A stretch of 64,000 bases of DNA from Arion vulgaris (lineage: Eukaryota; Mollusca; Gastropoda; Stylommatophora; Arionidae): assembly GCA_020796225.1 (NCBI GenBank), contig CM036759.1, positions 186,001 through 250,000 on the forward strand. The letters are read 5' to 3'. Below, piece after piece: positions 35,196-45,640 of the stretch. Both the position numbers and the translations under genes were made by a program. Numbering within the stretch: position 1 is the first letter of the stretch; the number at the start of each line of letters is the position of its first letter. The notes under the pieces were generated by a model, which saw nothing but the letters and a program-made list of their open reading frames with translations, did no database searches and had not been told where the DNA came from.

Positions 35196-37369
35196 TAGTC
35201 TGTCCATTAATTCGTGAGCACGTTTGAAATTGATTTTCTCGAAAACTACCTGTTGGATATCAGTGATTTTTTGCATGCAGCCTTAGAATATCCATGACGC
35301 TAAAATAAAGCTAACCAGTAGTCCATAGAGGCTACGGATTTTGCACATCGGCGAATTCCTTTGATCTTTATGACAATTGCAAATACGGGGGCTCAAATTT
35401 TAGATTTTACAGTATCCTAGAATTTGTCCATGTCAATTCTATTCATAGGTGTATTTCCATATTAACTTGATAGGTCAAGTAATTAATTGTGTTGCCCTTT
35501 ATGTGCAATCGTGAACTTGGATACAATATGCAACAGTTAGTCCTCCCTTCGGTCACCATTAGACCCGAAGGTGTCTTAACTTCACCACAAATTGTATGAT
35601 GGTAGACGCATTTGGATATGGAAATGTATACGTTGCTATTTCTCAGTCTGTAATCAAAAAATGATTTGTATCATCCCGAATCTGACGATTTCATGAGGTT
35701 GATAATTGTTACTGGCTGACAAATTGTAATCCATCTCGGTGCCAGTACTCGTCTTCCTCTCGGAGCACATGTTCAACACACTTCTTCCAGAACTGCATGT
35801 CTATCATTGAGAGGGACTCACGTGTCAGAACTTCAACATCACACATTTTAAACGTCCTGTTCTGTTCGGCAAGTTGCCCTTTTACTTTAGCCCAGACAAG
35901 CTCTATCGGATTGAGGTGAGCATGATATGGAGGTAGTCGCAAAGACGTGTGGCCGTATTCCGCAATGATTTTGTCAATATGAAACACCTTTGTCTTATTT
36001 GTCATCCTCACCAGGTGCAACAACTCGGGTTTCAAATATGTATCATCGAAGCTGACATTTTCTTAGTAAGCCAAGTCCTAATTTGATCTTTTGTATTTGA
36101 TGCAGTTGGTACTTTGTCTTCCGCTGATACTGCGTTATGATAGGATGCATTATCCATTACCAAGCATGATGGTCTGTTTAGAATTGGAAGTAGATCTTTC
36201 TCCATCCAGTGCCTGAAAATATGTCCATTCATTTCTGTGTGTAGTCCCTACCGTCGGTATTTTTTGATTGGAAAATAAGTCCAGCGTCATGGACAAGACC
36301 TTCTTCACTGCTTCCTGCATGTGTTAGTATAATACGCTGGCCTTTGCTGCTTGGTATTTTCTTTTCTGTTCACCGTCTACTGATTGCCATTCTTTAGCAT
36401 TGCTGTGGTGAGCATTGACTCAGGATTCGTCCAAATATACAATATCATAGCCTTGCCTCCGCCGCTCACGGATCTGCCTCAGGTATTTACTTCGGGCAGC
36501 AATTAAATGTGGCTTTTCACAAATAATATTCCTGCCGCCTATAGTTTTTCTGAAGATGAAGCCGGCGGCTCTTACAATTTTCCATAGAGTACTTTTAGAA
36601 ATGTCTATGCTGCAATCTGATTGCAGTTTTAATTTCAGTTTCCTGAGAGTAACAAGTTGATTTGTCGCAAACATTTTCAAGAGCTCCGTCTTATGACATC
36701 TATGTCAAAGTCGTCAATTGTTCTTTTCCTTCCTTGCTTGACATTAGTGCACTTTGTGTCCTGTTTAATCCATCGGGAAAAGGATTCTCTATTCAGACCA
36801 AGCGCCAGTTGCGTTCGTTTCTCAGGGTTATGAATATCGCAATATAGATGACCTCTCTTAGATTCGAAGTGTTGGTATAGTAAAACTGTAACCTTCTGCA
36901 TTGTTATAAATGTGCACTTCAGACTCATTATGAATGTGATATCAATGTCAGTTTGATAAGCCAACAAATATGATACAATAGCTTCATACAAATAGCGAGA
37001 TACGCCTATAACTATACAACGGTATCCCAATTATAACGTCATATGCTTTCCGCTTTCAAAGTCGACTGGGTTCGGTGCACGGAATTCCATGAAATTGTTG
37101 TTTACTCACGATATTTCTATGTTACCATAATGTATTTTTAGAACAACGCGTCTGTGTACCGTAGATCTGTTACTATTGTGTACAATCCGGTGAGTTGATT
37201 TTAATATAACCTGAAGAGAAATATTTCAAACTACATCAAATTTTCTTGGAAAAAATATTTCTCTAGCGTCATGGATATTCTAAGGCTGCTTGCAAAAATC
37301 AATGAGATCCAACAGGTAGTTTTCGAGAAAATCAATTTCAAACGTGCTCACGAATTAATGGACAGACTA
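35196..37369 (-). mobile_element. Inner Tc1/mariner-type transposon with long inverted repeats
   Basis: The terminal inverted repeats are about 105 bp and almost perfect. The left end begins tagtctgtccattaattcgt; the right end is its complement and finishes ggacagacta. TA dinucleotides flank both sides (35,194-35,195 and 37,370-37,371). Length is about 2.17 kb. It sits just upstream of the outer element's transposase start and points the same way. The high similarity of the two ends suggests a more recent insertion than the outer element, whose ends are short and less alike. Confidence 0.9.
35709..36995 (-). pseudogene. Transposase of the inner mariner-type element
   Basis: The order matches the outer copy: LALGLNRESFSRWIKQD (HTH), GRKRTIDDFD, SKSTLWKIVRAAGFIFRK, YDIVYLDES (first Asp), RPSCLVMDNASYHN (second Asp) and HAHLNPIELVWAKVKG (Glu). 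The spacing from second Asp to Glu is about 82-83 residues, counting across one frameshift. That is much longer than the 34 of Tc1 and fits the DD82E group named Sailor, as I recall it. A Trp codon after the first Asp is TGA (near 36,419), and there are about four one-base frameshifts, so it is dead. All three catalytic residues remain. Confidence 0.75.
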
Positions 37370-37769
37370 TAATAATAAAATAGTACCTTCCGCTTCAAGT
37401 AATGCAAATAAATGGTTTGTGGCACGCCAATGACAATCTTTCACATACAGTGTGAAATGATTAATTTCACGGGATTCCGATTTTAACTACTGCTGAATAG
37501 CACGTGGAGCGCACATTGGCATCTTGACGTCAATACTTCGCTTTCGTACCGTTAACATTCTAAAATCATACCAAATCATCATCGCTGTTAAATTAGTAAT
37601 AACATATAATTCAAATCTTACATAACTAAAGGTTTGGGTGGGCAAACAATTCCTATGGAACGTCGTCACTGTTAACTAACTATATACAAATGTAAAAATC
37701 AAGAATTTGTCAAGTGGATGATTTTATATCGGTCGGTAAAGATGATCACGAATTTTAGAACCAACTATA

Positions 37770-38760
37770 GCCTATCCCGGCCGCTGGGAAAAGCTTGAAC
37801 GATACATGTGGAACCTCGAGGGGCGGAACTGGGAGCCCACGCATTCTCTCTCTTGATACACTGCTCTTGAGCCGATGAGTATGCCGGGTGATGAGTTGGG
37901 CCCCACGTTGGTCCACATAGGTCAAAGTCTAGCCTCAACACAGAGATGGGGGCACGAATAAAAGCTATCGAAGTGACGTTGACCAGCGTGTAGCGAAATT
38001 CGAAGCCCAAGCATGCCCTCTCTTGAGGCACTACTCTAGAGCCAATTAGTATACAGGAGTCGAGTTGAGTTGCACGTGGGCATCATGGGGCGAAACTCGG
38101 TTTTGCCCCCCGAAGTCGGACAGCCCATTGGGAATTGACGGAAATGGTGAGGTAGGCACCAGGGCAGAGCGAGCACGCATGCTGGAAAGTCATAGTGGGC
38201 CCTATCGAGGAGCAATCCGGCACGGCAAACGCGGAAAGCGAGGCAAACACTGCAGCGCGGAGCATGGCAGGCAAGAGGGTGTGCGTCCCACCCACATGAG
38301 CGGAACAACTGGAAAGCCCAGCAGAGACGAAACCAGTGCAAGCGCGGCAGCGGCAAGCATAGCAGACAGGAGGGCTACGTCCCACCAAAATGTGCAAAAA
38401 ACTGGAAAGCCCAGCAGAGGTAAAGCCAGTGCGCGTTTCTGATCTCAGGGAGCTACTGCTACCTTATAGTTGTTTGGGGACAATCAACGGCTAGCGGAGC
38501 AAACAGCAAACAAACCTGAACGGGCGTCAAACCAAGGTGTTCATTAAAACGACCGGTTTTGCTTGGCAGATGGCGTTCATAATGCCGGGAGTGCAGGCCG
38601 TCTAAGTGTCGCTGCGCTAAAAGAAAATGGCAACACATTGCCTTGTGGATTACGGCTGGGGACAGTCAAAGGCTAGCGGAAAGCGAACCGCACACAATGG
38701 TTGGCTGAAATCGAACACCCCACCGAAGGATAAGCAACTGTGTTCCAATAGGTGCTGAAG
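37770..38760. other. Right part of the GC-rich element, with internal duplications
   Basis: It contains two imperfect tandem duplications. One has a period of about 170 bp (37,830-38,070; ctctcttgatacactgctct against ctctcttgaggcactactct). The other has a period of about 97 bp (38,260-38,435; aactggaaagcccagcagag occurs twice). A third pair is the ggctagcgga phrases at 38,490 and 38,672. Overlapping frames on both strands (38,036-38,442) come from low stop-codon density in GC-rich DNA and match nothing I know. Confidence 0.5.
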
Positions 38761-39369
38761 GTTTGTGCACGTATATTACGTTCTGATGTTTGACTGTTTA
38801 TATATCACAATAGAATGATAAAAATGGCATTAGAACGATCGAGAGATCGAGAGAGAAAAGAGTAATGTATAGTTTATAACGAAACGGATGCGTCATTTGG
38901 TACTGACTGAAACATTCCTAATAATATTTGATCATCAATTTCATCGTTGTTAAACGTATAAATCAATTGTTATCTAAATATCAAAAAGGTTAATTGCATA
39001 TCATTTTCAGGACTTTGCTATTCAACCCAAGCTTTTTAACGCTGTTTGTAATTTTTCGAGGCATTATTACGTTCAGTAGTTTGCCATTGCTTTCTGAACG
39101 GGTTGTTCCATCGTCCTTTTTAAAAATCCATCGAAACAATCTGCAGCTGAACTGTTCGCAGCGTCATTCGAACTCCGAACGTCGGGGATAGTATCCCCTA
39201 AGCCACATACGCCACCATTGTTATCTACTACAGACAATAATAATTACCGACGATGTTGAGACTAAAGTAACTCAACATGTTAATACTATCTAGCACATGT
39301 TACTTCCATTTGTATCAATATTTACACTTATTCTAACGCTGTTATTTGAATGTTAAATAATTAAAAGTT

Positions 39370-41376
39370 CTAAATTGGATATAGCAGATGTGAATTTCTC
39401 ATTATAAAGGATTATTGTGTAACATAACAACAGAATGTGTAATATTCGGAATGGTATAGGTTAGTAACTATCCTGAAACGTCATCAATTCAGTGACTAAC
39501 ACCCCACTCTGACGGGCCTGGCAAGCCGTCAGTGCTAATATGCTAAATTCTTTTATTCCAGGAGCGACAATGACAATAAACAGAATAGCAACAATAAATA
39601 TATGTGACCTGGTCGACAAAACATCTGATCTAATAAATATATGTGACCTGGTCGACAAAACATCTGATCTAATAAATATATGTGACCTTGTCGACAAAAC
39701 ATCTGATCTAATAAATATATGTGACCTGTTCGACAAAACATCTGATCTAATAAATATATGTGACCTGGTCGACAAAACATCTGATCTAATAAATATATGT
39801 GACCTGGTCGACAAAACATCTGATCTAATAAATATATGTGACCTGGTCGACAAAACATCTGATCTAATAAATATATGTGACCTGGTCGACAAAACATCTG
39901 ATCTAATAAATTTATGTGACCTGGTCGAGAAAACATCTGATCTAATAAATATATGTGGCCTGGTCGACAAAACATCTGATCTAATAAATATATGTGACCT
40001 GGTCGACAAAACATCTGATCTAATAAATATATGTGGCCTGGTCGACAAAACATCTGATCTAATAAATATATGTGACCTGGTCGACAAAACATCTGATCTA
40101 ATAAATATATGTGACCTGGTCGACAAAACATCTGATCTAATAAATATATGTGACCTGGTCGACAAAACATATGATCTAATAAATATATGTGACCTGGTCG
40201 ACAAAACATCTGATCTAATAAATTTATGTGACCTGGTCGAGAAAACATCTGATCTAATAATTATATGTGGCCTGGTCGACAAAACATCTGATCTAATAAA
40301 TATATGTGACCTGGTCGACAAAACATCTGATCTAATAAATATATGTGGCCTGGTCGACAAAACATCTGATCTAATAAATATATGTGGCCTGGTCGACAAA
40401 ACATCTGAACTAATAAATATATGTGGTCTGGTCGACAAAACATCTGATCTAATAAATTTATGTGGCCTGGTCGACAAAACATCTGATCTAATAAATATAT
40501 GTGGCCTGGTCGACAAAACATCTGATCTAATAAATATATGTGACCTGGTCGACAAAACATCTGATCTAATAAATACATGTGACCTGGTCGACAAAACATC
40601 TGATCTAATAAATATATGTGACCTTGTCGACAAAACATATGATCTAATAAATGTATGTGGCCTTGTCGACAAAACATCTGATCTAATATGTGGCCTGGTC
40701 GACAAAACATATGATCTAATAAATATATGTGGTCTGGTCGACAAAACATCTGATCTAATAAATATATGTGGCCTGGTTGACAAAACATCTGATCTAATAA
40801 ATATATGTGGTCTGGTCGACAAAACATCTGATCTAATAAATATATGTGACCTGGTCGACAAAACATCTGATCTAATAAATATATGTGACCTGGTCGACAA
40901 AACATCTGATCTAATAAATATATGTGACCTGGTCGACAAAACATCTGATCTAATAAATATATGTGACCTGGTCGACAAAACATCTGATCTAATAAATATA
41001 GTGGCTGGTCGACAAAACATCTGATCTAATAAATATATGTGGCCTGGTCGACAAAACATCTGATCTAATAAATATATGTGACCTGGTCGACAAAACATCT
41101 GATCTAATAAATATATGTGGTCTGGTCGACAAAACATATGATCTAATAAATATATGTGGCCTGGTCGACAAAACATCTGATCTAATAAATATATGTGGCC
41201 TGGTCGACAAAACATCTGATCTAATAAATATATGTGACCTGGTCGACAAAACATCTGATCTAATAAATATATGTGACCTGGTCGACAAAACATCTGATCT
41301 AATAAATATATGTGGCCTGGTCGACAAAACATCTGATCTAATAAATATATGTGGCCTGGTCGACAAAACATCTGAT
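39370..41376 (+). mobile_element. RTE-type LINE, 5' part including the in-frame 39-bp array
   Basis: This is inserted in unit C, whose sequence stops at about 39,366 and resumes at about 48,475. After an apparent 5' leader, an ATG at 39,540 opens a frame that includes MTINRIATIN, like the start of an apurinic-type endonuclease where the Asn binds metal. The frame then enters the repeat NICDLVDKTSDLI. The normal continuation, FMDNKNIHILGIADIRKKGK, is found only after the array and the nested LINE, at 45,687. The element is therefore split by both. Confidence 0.75.
39588..41376 (+). repeat. 39-bp coding minisatellite, about 46 copies
   Basis: The unit is 39 bp, encoding NICDLVDKTSDLI or the Gly variant. 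gtcgacaaaac recurs from 39,612 to 41,359; after allowing for one unit short by 6 bp (near 40,688) and one short by 2 bp (near 41,000), the spacing gives 46 units. The plus frame is open from 39,540 to 41,024. A marked variant pair (aatttatgtgacctggtcga with a gag change) occurs near 39,909 and 40,221, 312 bp apart, which is eight units, showing block duplication. Two minus frames are also open, up to 636 codons, purely because the unit has no stops in those frames. Confidence 0.95.
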
Positions 41377-42199
41377 GAAAGTTTCCTTCCGCCCGAATGC
41401 GGTCGCATCAATTCTCGCTCTACAAAAGTTTTGGAACTAATTAAAGATTGTGTTAATTCGAAACGGATTACATACATAGTTTGTGTGTGTACATGTAGAG
41501 GAAGAACTTAATGTGTAATTGTGTTAGAGTAATCATTAGTTAAATTATTCTGTGCTACTAAATTTATTAGTAACTTCAACAACAAGGTACAAATTTCACG
41601 TTGGTAGATCGGTGAACAGGACAGGTCAAGGACACTTACGAGATCTGTCTATAGCTGAGCGCTCGCTACCACGTTAATTTTCTCAACGATACCAGCCACT
41701 GACATACCAAGCAATTGACAATATCAGCACACCTTGCGGCAAGATAATTGCCAGTCAACTCGGAGACGGACACAATGCGTGGACATGGTAATTCCCGCAC
41801 TTCCGTGCTGAATGTGGGAATGTAAACCTACACTCAGGAGAGCGGCCGGAACACTCGTTGTAACAGCACAACACACTCTGGTGTCAACATGGCGCGCGAT
41901 ATACTGCCGTTACATTCAACAACGCAATTTCGCACATTTGTTCTGTATAAAGTGATGCAGTAAGAGAAGGAACCCAAGCTTACGGTGTGTCCACGTGCCG
42001 ATGAGCTGAATGACTGCTGTATAGTCAGTATTTAACGTGGAATGGATTCTCTGCCTCGCAGCGAGTTCGTGCGTGTAGGCGGGGATCCTTCGCGGATTTT
42101 CAACAGCGTTTCAGCAACTCTGACACTATACAGAATCAGAGATACAGGCCCAAGCAAGGAAGGCGGCGGCGTAAAGAGGAAAGATCGGGTGCCAGGAAG

Positions 42200-42880
42200 A
42201 ATATCTTGAAGTGTGAGCGACTGGGTCGGAAAAACCTACGCATCATGTACTGGAATTGTGCCAGCGTGAAGCAGAAACGACCGGTCCTCGACAAACTCCT
42301 ATATGGTGCCGACATCGTTGCCCTACAAGAAACCAACCTAGGGAAGGACAGTCCGCATTGCAGGTTTTCATACCTTCTATAACAGGCGGCATCTCGGACA
42401 GGCAATTCTTGTTAGGAATGACATGTCGGCATCTGAAGTAGACATGTCAAAGTGGAACTTGACACCATGTGGTACATGCAGTTAGAGTACAGACACATGT
42501 CCCTTCGTCCTGGTGAACGTGTATGCGTGCAATGGCATGGTCGATACACTGCAGTGGCAAAGTTTATTCGATCAGGACGAGAAGAACATCATCTTCTGTG
42601 GTGATTTCAACGCCAGGGGTAGACAGTGAGGAAACAACCCTACCAACAAGCAGGGTGAAAGTTGAGGACGCGCTCGTAACATCAGATCTGGTCTGTATCA
42701 TGATGGTAGATCAACCGACTGAGCGAGTCGACCAGGGTACTCTGACAGTGTCATTGATTTGGCATTGGTGTCTCCCACTCTGTTGCCCTTGTGTAAATGG
42801 AGCGTGCTTGGATATCACGACAGTGATCACTGTCCATGCTTGATCCTGGTCGAAAAACGAAGAACGTGGGAGCCAAAAAT
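42200..42880 (+). pseudogene. I-like LINE: endonuclease domain
   Basis: The plus strand reads LRIMYWNCASVKQKRPVLDK, ADIVALQETNLG (catalytic Glu), NVYACNGMVDTLQWQ, IIFCGDFNARG (catalytic Asp and Asn) and later DSDHCPCLIL (catalytic Asp-His). These are the usual blocks of an apurinic-type endonuclease that nicks the target. They lie in different frames, with breaks near 42,360, 42,480 and 42,630, so the domain is not translatable as one. Confidence 0.8.
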
Positions 42881-43089
42881 ACGTGCGCACAGTTTTCAGT
42901 ATGACACAGCAGGGTGTGATACTATCAGCAAAATCAGGCGCAGTAAAATCAGACCACATCGCAATAAACAGAGGAAGCTGACACAGCCACCATGGTGGAA
43001 TGACATGGTCGATGAAGCCTGGCGGATCAAGAGGCAAGCGGTTAAATTGTGGCAGAAGGGCCACTAGCACACCACCTGCACATACCAAG

Positions 43090-44900
43090 GGTCTGAAAAA
43101 AAGACATGGAAGAGAAAACCGTGTCCTTTAAAGCGTGTGTAAATCTGGCTAAGAGTGTCGCATGGGATGCATTCTGCAGTGGGCTGTGCGCTGAGAAGTC
43201 CCTGTCGACGTTCTGGAGATTCCACCAGCGCATGAATGGTACTACAAGACGTAAATGCATCCAGGATTTCCAAAGCATTGACTCGGCATGGCAGAAGTCG
43301 GACGAAAATAAGGGTACAGCTCTCCTCCAACGCTACATACAGCAGACAGACCACAATAACGAGGCGGAAAGACTCATGACTCAGGGGCGCATGAAGAGCT
43401 TTGCAGCGCTGTTGTGCTGGATGAAGAGATAGGTATAACTGCGGAGGTCATCAGGACAACACTGACAACCTCTGGAAGCACTGCGCCAGGGCCTGATGGC
43501 ATTCGATACAAGGATATTTCTGATTTATCAAAAGACGACATCGAGGAACTGGTAAACGAATTCAACGTCAGCATCCAAGACGGTGTGATCAGGGAGGAGT
43601 GGCTTCATAGCTACCTACTACCATTGCCGAAGCTCAACAAAGATCACTCTCAGATAGCCGGCTACATAATCATTGCATTGCAAAACACGACAGGCAAGCT
43701 TCTTGAGAAAATCGTGGCACGTCGACTGGCATGGGACCTCGAAAGTCGTCATATCTTCCCACCAACTCTTGGAGGTTACAGATCTGGGAAGAAACATGGT
43801 GCAACGCTGCGGTCTTCGCCTATGATGTCTTCGAGGGTTTTTATGCAGGTATTGAAACATGTGCAGCAATGGTGGACTTAGAATACGCATACAACAGAGT
43901 GTCCTATGCTTATCGTATGCACCGGCTCATCAAACTCCAGGTGCATCCTCTATACATCCGATGGATAGCTGCTGCGCTGTTCAAAGGAAGGTTGTACTGC
44001 GATGTGGTGGTTGGTTTTCTGAACCGGTGACTGTACATTCCGGATTGCCACAGGGCTCTCCTCTCTCCCGTCTTATTCAATATATACACGGTGTCAATCA
44101 CAGAACAACAACTCGATGGCAGAGGTAGAACTTTGTCTTTGCTGATGCATCCTTGTGTATAGAGAAGGAAAGACAGGGATGCAATGCCGGTGAGGTACAG
44201 AGGGAACTCGACCGCATCACAGACTGGTGTGATGTCTCCGGTGCACTAGTCAACCCTACCAAAGCAGCAGTGACATGGTTCTCACTCAATAATCACACTG
44301 TTAACGCATGTACGCCTAGTGTGAAACTTTGCGGTAGTGTTTTGCCCGTAGGTAAATCGATGAAATATTTGGGTGTGACATTTGACCGCAAACATGTTGA
44401 GTATGTCATTGTCAAGGCACGCAAAGGTTTGGCGGCAATGAGAGTCATGGCGGCTGTTAACATCGAGCAACGACTGCTTGTCATCCTGTATCAGACACTG
44501 GTCCTCTCCACCATTGAATATGCAATGGCCACCCTCCACCTGTCATCAAAACGCAAATCCAAAGACTGGAGAGAATACAGAGACAAGCTATGCGCATCAT
44601 CCTCAGTTGCACAGGATACACCCTGTGTGTGATGAGGTTTCTCCTGGGTTTCACCATGGAGTATAGACTCAAGATAGATAGAGCACGTGCCTATCTCAAA
44701 ATAAGTGCCAAAAAGGATCACCCATTGCATGAACAGCTCAGCACCAGTGGTGAAAATCGGCTAAAGCGGGGCAAGTCATGGGTTGGCCGTGCCGCAGATA
44801 CTGTTCAGCTGGTATGCGGGCTCAATATATTGACCATGGGGAAGAATGGATACCGATGCCTCAATATACTGGAACACCTTTTCAACCATCATTAAATTTG
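43090..44900 (+). pseudogene. I-like LINE: reverse transcriptase domain
   Basis: Blocks in order are SGSTAPGPDGIRYKDI (43,470), IALQNTTGKLLEKIVARRL (43,670), AAMVDLEYAYNRVSY (43,865; motif A), SGLPQGSPLS (44,041; motif B), FADASLCIEKE (44,137) and MKYLGVTFD (44,361). The catalytic FADD box reads FADA, so the second Asp is lost. Frames shift at about 43,410, 43,780, 44,020, 44,130 and 44,560. The C-terminal part (MAAVNIEQRLLVILYQ) matches the fragment at 13 kb. Confidence 0.85.
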
Positions 44901-44959
44901 ACAAAGGTTGCAGAGAAGAAATCGTGGCGTTGAATGCAGACGTCAAAGCCACTATCGAT

Positions 44960-45615
44960 GAAAACTGCAATGCAGACGACGTCTGATTACACGGATGGAT
45001 CGGTAGTTCGTCACGAAAAGTCTGCATGGCCTTCTCTGCAAGCTCATGTGGCAGAATGGTCAAGGAAGCCAGTGGTGCATTTAGTATGACAACAAGCAGC
45101 ATGACAATGGAGGTACTGGCGGTGACCAATGCACTACTCTGGCTAGAGTCACAAAACTACACTCATGCGTGCATTCTGAGTGACTCATTGAGTTTGATCC
45201 GAAAGGTGGAGGCCGGTTCGGTGCGCAGGCAATGGACTGAATCACTGCAGGCGTCACAATTTGTAGAATTACACTTGTCTTTGTTCCGGGGCACATGGGT
45301 ATCGTTGGCAATGAGAGAGCAGACAGACTGGCTGGCTCTGCCGCTATATCGGAGGGCCAGCCCATGGACAGAGCTGACATCGTGAACGCCCTCATAGAGC
45401 GTGGCCGCAGAGAAGATCTTCATCTCAACCAATCAACGGCAACTACTAGATTGCGAGAACTGGGTTTGAAGAGTGGTGTGGCAAGAAAAGAACGTTACAA
45501 CAGGTATACGAGTCGGCTCATCAATCAAGATAGAACTGGTACGGTCAGTCGCTGGACGCTGTTGGAGATATTGAAGGAGATCGGAGCACCTATGGACATG
45601 TCCGGAGTGCAATGA
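44960..45615 (+). pseudogene. I-like LINE: RNase H domain and C-terminus
   Basis: DYTDGSVV (44,985) carries the first catalytic Asp, MEVLAVTNALLWLES the Glu, ACILSDSLSLI the second Asp, and HMGIVGNERADRLAG (45,291) the last Asp. All four catalytic positions are visible, but in two frames with a break near 45,285. The last frame, 45,295-45,615, is open for 106 codons and ends at the natural stop just before the gaaact tail. Confidence 0.85.
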
Positions 45616-45640
45616 AGATATTTGAAACTGAAACTGAAAA

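Larger units (their letters stand above)
33490..37769 (-). mobile_element. Outer Tc1/mariner-type transposon, interrupted by a relative
   Basis: The ends are inverted repeats. The left end starts tatagttcgttccaaaattc at 33,490. The right end, read on the minus strand, starts tatagttggttctaaaattc at 37,769. Both are flanked by TA as expected for this superfamily. Without the inserted element (35,196-37,369) the length is about 2.1 kb. The transposase is on the minus strand and is broken. The insertion splits a GC-rich repeat. Confidence 0.85.
41377..45640 (+). mobile_element. I-like LINE, near full length, inserted in the 39-bp array
   Basis: The element is 4.26 kb. The target duplication is atctgat at 41,370-41,376 and 45,641-45,647. 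On the left the array stops mid-unit and on the right it resumes at the same point. The 3' end is a short gaaact-type repeat (tttgaaactgaaactgaaaa) in place of a poly-A tail. About 0.8 kb of leader without a recognisable ORF1 precedes one long, broken ORF with endonuclease, reverse transcriptase and RNase H. The RNase H places it in the I-like group. Partial relatives occur at 12,977-13,705 and 55,340-56,190. Confidence 0.9.

Noticed and set aside
38036..38442. Overlapping frames of 104-125 codons on both strands in the GC-rich block
   Set aside because: GC-rich DNA with tandem duplication lowers stop frequency. No motif is seen and both strands are equally open.
39540..41024. The 494-codon plus frame as a novel repetitive host protein
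   Set aside because: It begins in a LINE endonuclease start and is an expanded piece of that LINE. It runs out of frame within the array, and there is no sign of a host gene.
39461..41371. A 636-codon open frame on the minus strand, plus two others of 231 and 240 codons
   Set aside because: The 39-bp unit has no stop in these frames, so any long array gives them. The family match (endonuclease start and continuation) is on the plus strand. The minus frame also switches phase at the 2-bp-short unit near 41,000.
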